DNA of 64,000 nucleotides from Planctomycetota bacterium (GCA_026386955.1 JAPLMQ010000313.1:1-64000); one strand, 5' to 3'; positions 44,376 to 53,738 are shown, numbered from the stretch's first letter. Notes: generated by a model not told the origin, from the letters alone. Program-made: numbers and translations.

Positions 44376-45416
44376 TCAGCCCTTCGCGGCCTTGCGGTCA
44401 AGATGCTTCTGGAAAGCCGCGGCCAGCGAACGAGCCGACTGCTCCCACGTGAGGTTGGCCAGGACGTGCTTCTGCAACTCTCCCGTGCGCGGCTGGTCCC
44501 ACGCCTTCTTCAACGCCTCGCGGATCGACGGGACGCTGTAAGGATCCACATACTGCGTCCAAGGGCCGAAATAATCGGGCGGGCCGCCCATCTTCGTGAT
44601 CACCACCGACGCCCCTTGCGCCGCGGCCTCGAGCGCCACCAGCCCGGTGCCCTCGTTGTGCGAAGGCAGGGCAAAGACCTTGCACGCGGCGTAGAGGTCC
44701 TGCAGCGTCGTGTACTCGACGAAGCCCATGAGCCGGACGCGCGGGTTCTTCGCCGCCAAGGCCTTGATCCTCTCCAGTTCCTTCCCGGGCACCGCCCGCC
44801 CCGCGATCACCAGCGGGTAAGGCGTCTGGTTGATCGCCTCGATGAGCCGCAGGAGGTTCTTGCGCGCGTCGGTGTAGACGCTCACGTGCAGCACGTAGTC
44901 CTCGGCGAAGCCCAGGCGCTGGCGGGCCTGCGCGGCGTCGAGCGGCGTCGGGGGGGTCATGCCGTTGAGCACGATCTCGATGCCGGTCTTCGCCGGGTCG
45001 ATGCCCAGGCCGTGGATGAGCCGCTGCTTCTCGCTCTCCGACCGGGCGATCACCAGGTCGCTCCGCCGCGACTGCATGCGGTGCACGCCCTGGTTGGTCA
45101 GCAGGTTGCCGGTGAGCGAGCCGGCGACCGCGGCGGCGCGGTAGAGCCAGTAGGGCGTGTTGGAGTCGAGCGCGGGGACGAGGGAGACCACGCCGACCTT
45201 CGGCGGCCGGCGGTAGGCGCCGACGATGTTGCCGAACGCGCCCTCGAAGATGTGCAGCACGTCGAGTCCGTCGGGGAACTCGTTCCAGGGGCTCAGGCGC
45301 ACGACTTCGTGCCCGAGGGCCTCGAGCGCCGCCACTTGGTGCAGGGCCTGGACCTTGCGCCCGTCGCCGCGCGGGACGACCGCGTATCCCCCGGGCATCA
45401 GCCAGCCGATCTTCAT
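44376..45416 (-). CDS. GT4-family glycosyltransferase
   Basis: A 346-aa GT-B enzyme. The N-terminal domain MKIGWLMPGGYAVVPRGDGRKVQALHQVAALEALGHEVV is a typical acceptor-side start. The C-terminal domain has YVLHVSVYTDARKNLLRLIEAI, LVIAGRAVPG and ACKVFALPSHNEGTGLVALEAAAQGASVV, the E-x7-E region binding the nucleotide sugar. Start 45416 (MKIGWL) is preferred to the ORF's upstream Met. It follows the next glycosyltransferase on the same strand by 81 bases and probably belongs to the same polysaccharide pathway. Confidence 0.88.
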   Translation of the reverse strand: MKIGWLMPGGYAVVPRGDGRKVQALHQVAALEALGHEVVRLSPWNEFPDGLDVLHIFEGAFGNIVGAYRRPPKVGVVSLVPALDSNTPYWLYRAAAVAGSLTGNLLTNQGVHRMQSRRSDLVIARSESEKQRLIHGLGIDPAKTGIEIVLNGMTPPTPLDAAQARQRLGFAEDYVLHVSVYTDARKNLLRLIEAINQTPYPLVIAGRAVPGKELERIKALAAKNPRVRLMGFVEYTTLQDLYAACKVFALPSHNEGTGLVALEAAAQGASVVITKMGGPPDYFGPWTQYVDPYSVPSIREALKKAWDQPRTGELQKHVLANLTWEQSARSLAAAFQKHLDRKAAKG

Positions 45417-45497
45417 TGCCGCCCGTTTCCCGCCGCGGCCGGACCCTTCAAGCAAGGGTGGGGGCGCGGCGAACTCATCCGCCGCGGGCCAGGCCCG

Positions 45498-46787
45498 TCA
45501 CGCTACCGGCTCGGGCTGCTTCGCCCCGCCGCTGGCGGACATCCTCGCCCTGCGCGCGCTGAGCACGCTTTCGACTGCCTCGCGCACCGTGCGCTCGACA
45601 CGGGGGAAAGTGTAATGAAGTTTGACCTGCTCGTAACCGCGGCGGGCCATCGCCTGGCGGGCGGGGAAATCGTTCAGCAGGCGGACGACCTCGCGGGCGA
45701 ACTCCTTGGGGTCGTCCGCGATCGCGATCGCCTCGCCCTTGGGGAGCGTCGCCTCGTACCCGCGCCAGGAGTGCGAAGTGGAGACGCAGGCGCGCCCGTG
45801 CAGGAGCGACTCGATCACCTTGATCTTCGTTCCAGCGCCGTCGTTGACCGGGGAGACCGTCAGGGCCGAGGCGGCGTAGGCGGCGCCGACGCTGTCGACC
45901 CGTCCGACGGGCTCGAGGCCGGGCGTCGCCTTGCAGCGCTGGAGCAGGTCGGGGCTCATCCCGCCCCCGACGGTGCGGAAGACCGTCGCGGGCCTGAGCC
46001 GGCGGATCTCGGGCCAGACCAGGTCGAGGAACCACTCCAGCCCGCGGATGTTGGGGCGGTGGCCCATCGAGGCGACGTAGGTGACGACGTTCGACGCGGC
46101 GGAGTCGGGCGCGACCGGGGCGTCGGCCAACTCGGGGGGGAACGGGATGTTGGGAAGCGTGCTGACGCGGTTGTGCCCGATCAACTCGCGGTCGCGGTCG
46201 CTGGCGACGAAGACGTGGGCGCACTGGCGGAGCAGCCGGGCCTCGATCGCCTCGATCTGCGTGAGCTGTCGCCCCAAGGCCCAATCATGGATCGGCCCGC
46301 GGGCCCCGGCGGCGCGGCGGGAACGGTAGACCACCGTGTCGAGGTCGTCCGCGTCGAGGATCACCGGCGCGATGTCGAACGAGCCCGCCTGCGCGGTGAT
46401 GCGCAGGAAACGCCCGACGATCAGGTCGTACGGCTTCTCCAGCGCCCGGCGGCGGACCCAGGAGGAGACGTTGGGATCGGGCTGGTAGTAGAGGCCTTGG
46501 TGGCCAAGGTGATGGGCCAACGTGGCGACGACCCGCGGGTGGAGCGGACGGATCGCCCGCCAAGGCCAGTGCATCGACCGCCTGATCGGGGCGATCTTGG
46601 CGGCCAGGTCCCAATCGCGGCGGAGGACATCCTCCACCTCGGGCGTGATGCGATCGGGCGGGACGAGCAGGAGCATCTCGACGTCGCCGCAGGCGCGCAA
46701 CGCGCGCTGGATATTCGTGCTCCGCTGGGCCCCGCCGTAATCCGTCGGCCAGGGGGGATTGTCCGTCACATACAAAATGCGGGTCAT
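45498..46787 (-). CDS. GT4/GT1-type glycosyltransferase
   Basis: A 429-aa GT-B enzyme. TRILYVTDNPPWPTDYGGAQRSTNIQRAL is the N-terminal Rossmann start with the Gly-rich acceptor loop, VILDADDLDTVVYRSRR lies at mid-protein, and VSPVNDGAGTKIKVIESLLHGRACVST is the donor-binding motif typical of PEP-CTERM/XrtA-associated and exopolysaccharide glycosyltransferases. GGGGAG precedes the ATG. It is the first gene of a two-gene minus-strand set with the 44376 gene. Confidence 0.88.
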   Translation of the reverse strand: MTRILYVTDNPPWPTDYGGAQRSTNIQRALRACGDVEMLLLVPPDRITPEVEDVLRRDWDLAAKIAPIRRSMHWPWRAIRPLHPRVVATLAHHLGHQGLYYQPDPNVSSWVRRRALEKPYDLIVGRFLRITAQAGSFDIAPVILDADDLDTVVYRSRRAAGARGPIHDWALGRQLTQIEAIEARLLRQCAHVFVASDRDRELIGHNRVSTLPNIPFPPELADAPVAPDSAASNVVTYVASMGHRPNIRGLEWFLDLVWPEIRRLRPATVFRTVGGGMSPDLLQRCKATPGLEPVGRVDSVGAAYAASALTVSPVNDGAGTKIKVIESLLHGRACVSTSHSWRGYEATLPKGEAIAIADDPKEFAREVVRLLNDFPARQAMARRGYEQVKLHYTFPRVERTVREAVESVLSARRARMSASGGAKQPEPVA

Positions 46788-47120
46788 TCACTCCCCGACC
46801 GGTGTCGCCGGCCGGACTCCTGCAACAAATTGGAATTCGGCGGTGACTCGATGGATGGTAGGCCCATCATCTGCCGGAATGCGTTTCATTCCAAATGTCG
46901 GGGGAGAATTGCAAACCATGTGCCGCACGTTCGATCCTTGGGTGAACAGGGTCCGTCAGCATGGCGCAATCAAAAAACCGCGGCCTTTCGGTCGCGGTTC
47001 GCAAGTTTTGGGAAGTGAGAAGGCTTGGAGGGGTTGCCGGGAATGCGCAGAGATCGCGCGGCCGGGCAGGGCGCGAGGCATCGACAACTGCATCAGGGCA
47101 CGGAATTCGGGGTGCGGAGC
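46788..47120. other. intergenic region between glycosyltransferase and epimerase
   Basis: Apart from the terminator at 46972-46999 no feature was recognised in 333 bases. The part next to 46787 should hold the glycosyltransferase promoter; no clear hexamers are seen. Confidence 0.4.
46972..46999 (-). terminator. Rho-independent terminator of the epimerase gene
   Basis: On the minus strand a stem AACCGCG/CGCGGTT (arms 46993-46999 and 46976-46982), with an inner CC/GG pair and a GAAA-type loop, is followed by TTTTTT (46977 down to 46972). It lies about 120 bases after the epimerase stop. Confidence 0.75.
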
Positions 47121-48134
47121 TCAGCCGGCGGACTTCAGGCCCGAAGCGGTGCGGGTGCCGTACTTGGCCCGGTAGCGGTCGTAGATCCAGGCGTAGGTGC
47201 GCTCCAGCCCGTCGCGCAGGCGGGTCGAGGGCTCCCAACCCAGGTGCTGCTGGATCAGCGTGTTGTCGGAGTTCCGCCCCGCGACGCCCTTGGGGGCCGA
47301 GAGGTCGTAATGGCGCTCCAGCCGGATGCCCGCGATCTCCTCGACGATGTCGACCAACTGGTTGATGCTCACCAGTTCGCTCGAGCCGAGGTTCAACGGC
47401 TCGACGATGTCGCTGGCGGTGATGCGGGCGATGCCTTCGAGGCAGTCGTCGACGTACATGAACGAGCGCGTCTGGTTGCCGTCGCCCCAGATCTCGATCC
47501 GCCGGTTGTTGGTGAAGACGGAGTGGATCACCTTGCGGCAGATCGCGGCCGGCGCCTTCTCGCGCCCGCCCTCCCAGGTGCCGAAGGGGCCGTAGACGTT
47601 GTGGAACCGCGCGATCCGCGTGGCGAAGCCGAAGTCCTCGCGGAAGTGGCGGCACATGCGCTCGGAGAAGAGCTTCTCCCAGCCGTAGCCGTCCTCGGGC
47701 ATGGCGGGGTAGGCGTCGGCCTCGCGCAGGGGGGTGACGTTGGCGTCGCGCTGCTTCTCGGCGTTGTAGACGCAGGCCGAGGAGGCGTAGAAGTAGCGCT
47801 CGACCCCCGCGTTCCGCGAGGCGAGCAGCAGGTGCGTGTTGATCAGCACCGAGAGCATGCACAGGGCCTTGTTGTTCTCGATGAAGCCCATGCCGCCCAT
47901 GTCGGCCGCGAGGTTGTAGACCTCGCCCGCGCCGCGCACGGCCTCGACGCAGTCCTCGCGCCGGCCCAGGTCGAGGCAGATGTTCTCCGCCCCGTTGAAG
48001 CGCTGGAACCACTCGCCCATGGGCTTGACGTCGACGGCCCGCACCGGCCCGCGGTTCTGCCGAAGCAGGTCCGAAACCAGGTGGCCGCCGATGAATCCGC
48101 CCGCGCCGCAGACGACGATGTATTTTTCCGCCAT
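47121..48134 (-). CDS. GDP-mannose 3,5-epimerase-like NAD-dependent epimerase
   Basis: A 337-aa extended short-chain dehydrogenase. VVCGAGGFIGGHLV is the NAD-binding GxxGxxG. MGGMGFIENNKA, SSACVYNAEKQ (with the Cys proposed as acid/base in plant enzymes) and the YGWEKLFSE Y-x3-K are hallmarks of GDP-D-mannose 3,5-epimerase, which makes GDP-L-galactose and GDP-L-gulose. WGDGNQTRSFMYVDDC is the sugar-binding region. It probably supplies a rare L-sugar donor to the adjacent glycosyltransferases. A related UDP- or GDP-sugar epimerase remains possible. Confidence 0.82.
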   Translation of the reverse strand: MAEKYIVVCGAGGFIGGHLVSDLLRQNRGPVRAVDVKPMGEWFQRFNGAENICLDLGRREDCVEAVRGAGEVYNLAADMGGMGFIENNKALCMLSVLINTHLLLASRNAGVERYFYASSACVYNAEKQRDANVTPLREADAYPAMPEDGYGWEKLFSERMCRHFREDFGFATRIARFHNVYGPFGTWEGGREKAPAAICRKVIHSVFTNNRRIEIWGDGNQTRSFMYVDDCLEGIARITASDIVEPLNLGSSELVSINQLVDIVEEIAGIRLERHYDLSAPKGVAGRNSDNTLIQQHLGWEPSTRLRDGLERTYAWIYDRYRAKYGTRTASGLKSAG

Positions 48135-48342
48135 GGTGCGATCCAGGTTGCGCCCGCGGCCCGTCCAACCGCCCCAGCCGGCCGCCCCTTTGGCGGCCGC
48201 GCATTCCCAGGACGGGCCTTCCGCGCCATGGATTTATCGGCCATCGCGGGCGGCGGACCCGAAGAATCACGCCATGTCCGGTAACTTTGTGGGTTTCCCC
48301 GATGCGCCTGGCGATCGCGGAAAGACCACCCCCTCGCCCGGC

Positions 48343-48834
48343 TCAGCCCTTCGCCAGCGGCCTGCCCGCGGTGGTGTAGAGGAGCCCCGTGAGCTTCTCC
48401 TTCAATACGACCTCCGCGCGGCAGTGACGGCAGAGCAGTCGGCGGCGGGTGACGCGGTGGCGGTCGGCCCACCAGTCGCAGACCTTGCACCCGATGAGGA
48501 ACGGCGCGGGGCGGGCGGGCGGGGCGTTGACCGACTTCTCGTCGTAGCAGCGCTCGGGCTTGGCGCCGACGCGCAGGCAGGCGGCCCGCCAGCGCTTCCC
48601 GTGCCCGTCGCCGGGCGTGAGGGCGTGGGCGATCTCGTGGAGGATCGTCTCGCTGACCTGCTCGGGCCCGTTGAGGAAGGTGAGCCACTTGGAGAGCGTG
48701 ATGACCTTGCGGGAGGGTTGGCAGGAGCCGAAACGGCGGCGGGCGTGGTCGAAGGTGAACGTCCAATCCGCCAGCCCGTATTGGGCGAGGAGTTCGACGG
48801 CCAACTTCCGTGCGGCGTGGGGTTCCATCCGCAA
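48343..48834 (-). CDS. SprT-like zinc-dependent domain protein
   Basis: A 163-aa SprT/Spartan-like protein. The metalloprotease motif HEIAHAL (about 66-72) with a downstream H/W region (GHGKRWRAAC) supplies zinc ligands, and a C-terminal zinc ribbon is formed by CKVC and CRHC. SprT domains in eukaryotic Spartan cleave DNA-protein crosslinks; the bacterial role is poorly defined. The start may be 48834 or MEPH at 48828. It is divergent from the YqgE gene. Confidence 0.85.
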   Translation of the reverse strand: MRMEPHAARKLAVELLAQYGLADWTFTFDHARRRFGSCQPSRKVITLSKWLTFLNGPEQVSETILHEIAHALTPGDGHGKRWRAACLRVGAKPERCYDEKSVNAPPARPAPFLIGCKVCDWWADRHRVTRRRLLCRHCRAEVVLKEKLTGLLYTTAGRPLAKG

Positions 48835-48960
48835 TCATTAAAGAGGGCCGTGGAGCGCGAGGCAAGCGGCCGCGGCCTCGCCCGGCGCTTCTCGCTTGGA
48901 CGCCGGTGCGTCGAAGGGGACAATGGCTGGGTCGGCGGTTGCGGCCGACACGGAGGCTCG

Positions 48961-49524
48961 ATGAATTCGCTCAAGGGACAACTGCTGATCGCCTCGCCCG
49001 AGCTGGCGGACCCGAACTTCGCCAAGACGGTCTCGCTGATCATCCAGCACGACGCCGACGGGGCTCTGGCCTTGGTGCTGAACCAGGCGACGACACAGTC
49101 GCTCAAGGAGGGATGGGAGCCGCTGGACCTCGGGCCTTGCGAGGCCCAGGGGCTGATCTACCGCGGCGGGCCCTGCGGCGGGCCGCTGATGGTGCTCCAC
49201 GCGCAGGAGGAGGCGTCGCAGGTGGAGGTGATCCAAGACGTCCACTTTTCGGCGGAAAAGGAGAAGGTCGCGTGGCTGGTGGGCCACCCGCAGGGGCCGG
49301 CGAAATACGTGGTGGGCTACGCGGGCTGGGCGCCGGGGCAGCTCGAGGCCGAGTTCGAATCCGACTCGTGGCTGACGCACCCCGCGACGGCGGAGACGGT
49401 CTTCGCGTCGGCCGACCCGGGCAAGGATTTCTGGGAGGCGATGTCGTCGATCTGCCGGTGGGCGCCGATGGGCGTGCGTTCGCTGCGCCCGAGCTTGGTC
49501 CCGCCCGACCCGTCTCTCAACTGA
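48961..49524 (+). CDS. YqgE/AlgH family protein
   Basis: A 187-aa DUF179 protein. LKGQLLIASPELADPNFAKTVSLIIQHDADGALALVLNQ is the diagnostic N-terminus and IYRGGPCGGPLMVLH the mid-motif; VGYAGWAPGQLEAEFESDSWL completes the family fold. AlgH was linked to alginate regulation in Pseudomonas, but its biochemical role is unresolved. Length is normal. It is convergent with a small acidic hypothetical gene. Confidence 0.93.
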   Translation: MNSLKGQLLIASPELADPNFAKTVSLIIQHDADGALALVLNQATTQSLKEGWEPLDLGPCEAQGLIYRGGPCGGPLMVLHAQEEASQVEVIQDVHFSAEKEKVAWLVGHPQGPAKYVVGYAGWAPGQLEAEFESDSWLTHPATAETVFASADPGKDFWEAMSSICRWAPMGVRSLRPSLVPPDPSLN

Positions 49525-49575
49525 TGACTCGCGTGCTGTCAGCTCGCGTGCCCCGCGGAAGGGCGCACGCGGCGA

Positions 49576-49842
49576 TCATTCCTCATCTTCTTCCAGCAGC
49601 AGCGTGATGCCGAAGACGGTGTCGTCGCCGGTGTCGCCCGACTGGGCCTCGCCGTTGGCGTCGTTGCCCGTGGCTTCGGGCTGGGCCGCCTCGGGCGTCG
49701 TCGCGGTCGGTTTCGCCGCCGCGGCCATGGAGGCCGAGGTGGGCGGGGCCTTGCCCGCGTGCGCGGCCGACATCAGCTCGTCCCAACCCTCGTCCATCTG
49801 ATCGAGCACGCGCGGCTGCTTGACGAAGAAGGCGATGTCCAT
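49576..49842 (-). CDS. small acidic hypothetical protein
   Basis: An 88-aa protein starting MDIAFFVKQPRVLDQMDEGWDELM, followed by an Ala/Thr/Pro-rich linker and an acidic tail ending LLLEEDEE. No family recognised. The longer frame to 49998 is rejected because its first 52 residues are Arg/Pro-rich repeat-derived sequence. A TTCCGGGG-type repeat lies just upstream. Confidence 0.45.
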   Translation of the reverse strand: MDIAFFVKQPRVLDQMDEGWDELMSAAHAGKAPPTSASMAAAAKPTATTPEAAQPEATGNDANGEAQSGDTGDDTVFGITLLLEEDEE

Positions 49843-49849
49843 GGATGGC

Positions 49850-49870
49850 GTTCCGGGGTTTCGGGGGTTT
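49850..49870 (+). repeat. TTCCGGGG-type degenerate intergenic repeat, copy 4
   Basis: GTTCCGGGGTTTCGGGGGTTT, nearly the same string as at the left end of the window, directly upstream of the small acidic gene. Confidence 0.45.
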
Positions 49871-50107
49871 GTCGTTCGCGTTGACGCGGGGGCGCACCAA
49901 GGCCCATGCGCGGGCCACGAAGGTGATCGACGCGCCGAACCGGCCCCCTGAGGGCGACAGCCTCGCAAACCGATAACAAGCGCGGATTCGCGCCTCACGG
50001 GCGATACAGACGTGTCTTTCGGACCTTGTGAAGCGGCGGAGAAGATGACGTGAGGTTCATTGAACCCACGCGCGAGCGACGCCAGCGGCGCGTCCGCAAA
50101 CGGGATG

Positions 50108-51139
50108 TCACTCGACTACGGGCATCCAGTTGGGCGAATCCGCCGCGGCGCGGGCGGCGAGCAGCACGCGGGCCATCTCCAACGACGCGGCCGTGCCGTA
50201 GAGCGAATCGTCCTGCCCCAGCAGCCCCGCGAGCATCTCGCGGTGGCCCGGCAGCGGCGAGGCTTGGTCGGTGATGTCGGCCTCGGGCGCGTCGTGCGTG
50301 GTGAGCTTGCAGCGCCCGTCGCGGATCTCCAGCAGCCCCTTGCTGCCCGCGAGGCGGAGGCGGTCGTCGCCGTGGGTCGCCGCCTTGGCGGGCCGGCAGT
50401 AGTCGGCGTGGACCACCGCATGCACACCGCCCTCGAGCTGGAGCAGCGAGATGGTATGGTCCTCCATCGAGCCGAAGGCGGGCTTGCCGAGGTTGCCCTG
50501 CGCGCCGGCGACGGCGCGGACGCGCAGGCCGGTGGTGAAACGCACGGCGTCGATGGCGTGGCTGGCGACCCAGAGGATCGTCCCGCCATAGAGCGAGCGG
50601 TCGGCGTACCACGCGGGGCGGGCCCCGGGGCCGGCGTTGCCGTCGGCGCTGAAGCGGTAGCTCTTCTGGGCCGTGGCGAGGACGAGCTGCCCCAGCCGGC
50701 CGTCGGCGACGGCGTCGCGCGCGGCGCGGAACGCGGCCTGCGAGCGGTACTCGAACTCGGTGACGATCACCCGCTTGGGGTTCGCGCGGGAGAGGCGTTC
50801 AAGCCGCTGCAACTGCTCGGCCGTCGCGGCGATCGGCTTGTCGCTGATGACCGGCAGGTCGCGCTCCAGCGCCGCGGCAACCCAGTCGCCGTTCTTCGCG
50901 TAGACCGCGCCGACGCTCACCGCCTCGGGCTTGAACGCGTCGAACATCGCGCGGGCGTCGTCGAACCACTTCGCCCCGGCGGCGTCGCGCGTCATCCCCG
51001 CGTGCAGCCGGCGGGCGGCCTCGTCGTTGCACCCGTCGCCCGCGACGGCGACCTCGTGCGGCCCCGGCAAGGCCGCCTCGTCGCGCAGCGCGCCCGCGAG
51101 TTTGTGGTGCCCGTTCCCGCCGATGAAGGCGATCCGCAT
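50108..51139 (-). CDS. Gfo/Idh/MocA family oxidoreductase
   Basis: A 343-aa predicted NAD(P)-dependent dehydrogenase. The N-terminus RIAFIGGNGHHKLAG is a Rossmann start with an unusual HHK in place of the GxG continuation. VISDKPIAAT carries the catalytic-region DKP lysine, and LWVASHAIDAVRF holds the family's His/Asp pair, so the active site looks intact. The substrate is unknown. It lies 33 bases after argG on the same strand and may be co-transcribed. Confidence 0.82.
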   Translation of the reverse strand: MRIAFIGGNGHHKLAGALRDEAALPGPHEVAVAGDGCNDEAARRLHAGMTRDAAGAKWFDDARAMFDAFKPEAVSVGAVYAKNGDWVAAALERDLPVISDKPIAATAEQLQRLERLSRANPKRVIVTEFEYRSQAAFRAARDAVADGRLGQLVLATAQKSYRFSADGNAGPGARPAWYADRSLYGGTILWVASHAIDAVRFTTGLRVRAVAGAQGNLGKPAFGSMEDHTISLLQLEGGVHAVVHADYCRPAKAATHGDDRLRLAGSKGLLEIRDGRCKLTTHDAPEADITDQASPLPGHREMLAGLLGQDDSLYGTAASLEMARVLLAARAAADSPNWMPVVE

Positions 51140-51172
51140 GGCGATGCCCGCCCTCTGCTCAACCTGGAGCGC

Positions 51173-52426
51173 TCAGCCCTTGACCTTCTGCTTCATCCCC
51201 CGCACCTTCATGGGCAGCCCGAAGAGGTCGATGAACCCGCGGGCCGCGGTCACGTCGTACCCGCTCATCGCGAAGCTCGCGAGCTTCGTGTCGTAGAGGC
51301 TGTTTGGCGAGTTCGCGCCGACCGCCAGGGCCCGCCCCTTGAAGAGCTTCACGCGCACCGTGCCGGTGACGACCTTGTTCGCCTCGTCGACGAAGACCTG
51401 CAGCGCCTCGCGGAGCGGGTGGAACCACTGCCCGTAATAGACCAGCTCGGCGTAGCGCAGGGCGACCTGCTGCTTGTAGTGGAAGAGGTCGCGCTCGAGG
51501 CAGAGCTGCTCGAGGGCCTTGTGCGCTTCGTAGAGGATCGTCCCGCCCGGCGTCTCGTAGAGCCCGCGGCTCTTCATGCCCACCAAGCGGTTCTCGACCA
51601 GCACGGTCTGCCCCACGGCGTGCTTCCCGCCGATGGTGTTGAGCAGGGCGATCAGGTCCGCGCCCGAGAGCTTCTTCCCGTCGACCGAGACGGGAACGCC
51701 CTTGGCGAAGCCGACCTCGACGTACTGCGGCTTGGCGGGGGCCTTGCTCAGGGGGACGGTCATGGTGAGCGAGTGCTCGAGCGGCTCGGCCGCGGGATCC
51801 TCGATCTCGCCGCCCTCGTGGGAGATGTGCCAGAGGTTGCGGTCCTGCGAGTAGATCTTCTTCTTCGAGGCGACGATGGGGATCTTGTGCGCGTGGGCGT
51901 ACTCGATCGCGGTCTCGCGGTCGTTGAGCCCGTCGGCGAGGAAGACGGGGTCCTTCCACGGGGCGATGATCTGCAGCTTGGGGTCGAGGGCCATGTAGGT
52001 CAGCTCGAAGCGGACTTGGTCGTTCCCCTTGCCCGTCGCGCCGTGGCCGACGGCGTCGGCCTTGGTCTGGTGGGCGACGAGCACCTGGTGCTTGGCGATC
52101 AGCGGGCGGGCGATGCTGGTGCCCAGGAGGTAGTCGCCCTCGTAGGTGGCGTGGGCGCGGAGCATCGGGAAGCAGTAGTCGCGGGCGAACTCGTCGCGGA
52201 GGTCCTTGACGACGACTTCGTCGGCCCCGCTGGCGTAGGCCTTTTTCTCGATGTTCTTGAGCTCGTCGCCCTGGCCCAGCTCGGCCGCGAAGGCGACGAG
52301 CTTCACGCCCGGGTAGCGCTTCTTGAGCCAGGGGAGGATGACCGAGGTGTCGAGCCCGCCGGAGTAGGCGAGGACGATCTTCTTGGGCGATTTGGGTTGG
52401 GCGGTTCCGGGGGGGGCGGTGGCCAT
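51173..52426 (-). CDS. argG: argininosuccinate synthase
   Basis: A 417-aa cytosolic enzyme of arginine synthesis joining citrulline and aspartate with ATP. The PP-loop LAYSGGLDTSVILPWLKKRY is near the N-terminus, and GATGKGNDQVRFELTYMAL, SQDRNLWHISHEGGEIEDP and RGLYETPGGTILYEAHKALE are family blocks. ATG 52426 gives a normal start (MATAPPGTAQPKSPKKIVLAYSGG is slightly extended). No other arg gene is in the window. Confidence 0.96.
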   Translation of the reverse strand: MATAPPGTAQPKSPKKIVLAYSGGLDTSVILPWLKKRYPGVKLVAFAAELGQGDELKNIEKKAYASGADEVVVKDLRDEFARDYCFPMLRAHATYEGDYLLGTSIARPLIAKHQVLVAHQTKADAVGHGATGKGNDQVRFELTYMALDPKLQIIAPWKDPVFLADGLNDRETAIEYAHAHKIPIVASKKKIYSQDRNLWHISHEGGEIEDPAAEPLEHSLTMTVPLSKAPAKPQYVEVGFAKGVPVSVDGKKLSGADLIALLNTIGGKHAVGQTVLVENRLVGMKSRGLYETPGGTILYEAHKALEQLCLERDLFHYKQQVALRYAELVYYGQWFHPLREALQVFVDEANKVVTGTVRVKLFKGRALAVGANSPNSLYDTKLASFAMSGYDVTAARGFIDLFGLPMKVRGMKQKVKG

Positions 52427-52651
52427 GGGGACGAATCCTCGCGGAGGGGTGCTGGGGAGCACAGCAAAATAGCAGGGAGGTGGGGCGCGGGCAAAGACGG
52501 GCGCGCGAAAGCGATCGTCCCGAGCGGAGCCGCGGCGCGGGCGAAGCGAGGCCAAGGAAAATGAAAAAGGCGACGACTCTGGAGAATCGCCGCCCGGAGG
52601 GAAAAGAGCCGTGGAGGCCAGCGGGCCCGCGTCATTCGCGCGGGCGCGGGC

Positions 52652-53578
52652 TCAGATGCCGTCGGAGAGCAGCGTCGTCGCCTCCGCCATCGCGGGCGGC
52701 AGGGCGACCTTCACCTCATCCAGCATCGCGGGCGTGAGGTTCAGCGAGGCCAGGAGTTCGTCGGAGACGGTCTGCGACTCCACCGTGCGCGAGTAGCCCA
52801 GTTGCAGGTTCGACGCCAGGATGTCTGCGATGTGCACCAGCGCGGTGAGCGTGCGGTTCGACTCGGCCAGCTCGAGCGGGCGGTGGTGGAAGCCCGTGAC
52901 GTAGGCGAAGCTCAGCGGGAACTTCCAGGCCTTGCAGAGCGCGGCGCCGAACTGCTCGTGCGTCGCGCCGATCACGGCCAGCTCGGCCTGGCGCAGCGTC
53001 ACGGAGCCCTGCCCGGCGTCGAGCTTCTCCATCGTCTCGGTGAACTTGGCCCGGCGGGCCTGCATCTCGACCATGATGCCCAGGTCGTGGATCAGCCCCG
53101 CGAGGAAGGCCTCGTCGGGCAGGCCCAGGTTGACCTTCTTGGCCAGCAGGCGGGTGCCCGTGCCGACGGCGATGGAGTGGGTCCAGAGATCCTTGGCGTT
53201 GAAGGTCGGGCAGACCTGCCCGCCGCGGAAGAGCTTGGTCAAGCTCGCGGCGATGGCGATGTTCTTCACGGCGTTGAGGCCCAGGAGGACGATGGCGCGG
53301 TTGATCGAGCCGATCTGCCCGGGCAGGCCGTAGAACGCGCTGTTGACCACCTTGAGCACGCGGGCGCCCAGGGCGGGGTCGTTGCTGATGATCTTGTTGA
53401 GGTCCTGGGCGGTGGAGTCCGGGTCCTCGACCAGGCGAATGATCTTGAGGGTGATCTCCGGGAGGGTCGCGATGTGGCTGATCTCGAGGATCGCGCTCTG
53501 GATGAGCGCTTCCTGGGCGGCCTCGGGGGAGACCGCGGGCTTGCCGTTCGCGTTGGCGGGAGTAACCACTTGTGTCAT
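52652..53578 (-). CDS. HDOD domain protein
   Basis: A 308-aa cytosolic signalling protein. The HDOD domain (about 35-235) shows SHIATLPEITLKIIRLVEDP, ISNDPALGARVLKVVNSAFYG, SINRAIVLLGLNAVKNIAIA and AFLAGLIHDLGIMV; the HD-like residues are mostly degenerate, as usual. Such proteins relay cyclic-di-GMP or stress signals and can control motility, fitting a pilus-bearing cell. A strong AGGAGG site lies eight bases before the ATG. A possible -10 reads on the minus strand near 53660. Confidence 0.9.
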   Translation of the reverse strand: MTQVVTPANANGKPAVSPEAAQEALIQSAILEISHIATLPEITLKIIRLVEDPDSTAQDLNKIISNDPALGARVLKVVNSAFYGLPGQIGSINRAIVLLGLNAVKNIAIAASLTKLFRGGQVCPTFNAKDLWTHSIAVGTGTRLLAKKVNLGLPDEAFLAGLIHDLGIMVEMQARRAKFTETMEKLDAGQGSVTLRQAELAVIGATHEQFGAALCKAWKFPLSFAYVTGFHHRPLELAESNRTLTALVHIADILASNLQLGYSRTVESQTVSDELLASLNLTPAMLDEVKVALPPAMAEATTLLSDGI

Positions 53579-53738
53579 CGCAAATCCCTCCTAAAGAGCC
53601 TGCTTGGGTTGATATCGGCGACGGTTGGGCGTCACTTGAGGGTGCGGGCAGGCCCAGGCGCTAATAATGTCGCCACCGGCGCGGATGGGCGTGGGCGTTG
53701 CCGTCGGCACAAACGGGGGAAGGTGGGGGAAATGAATA

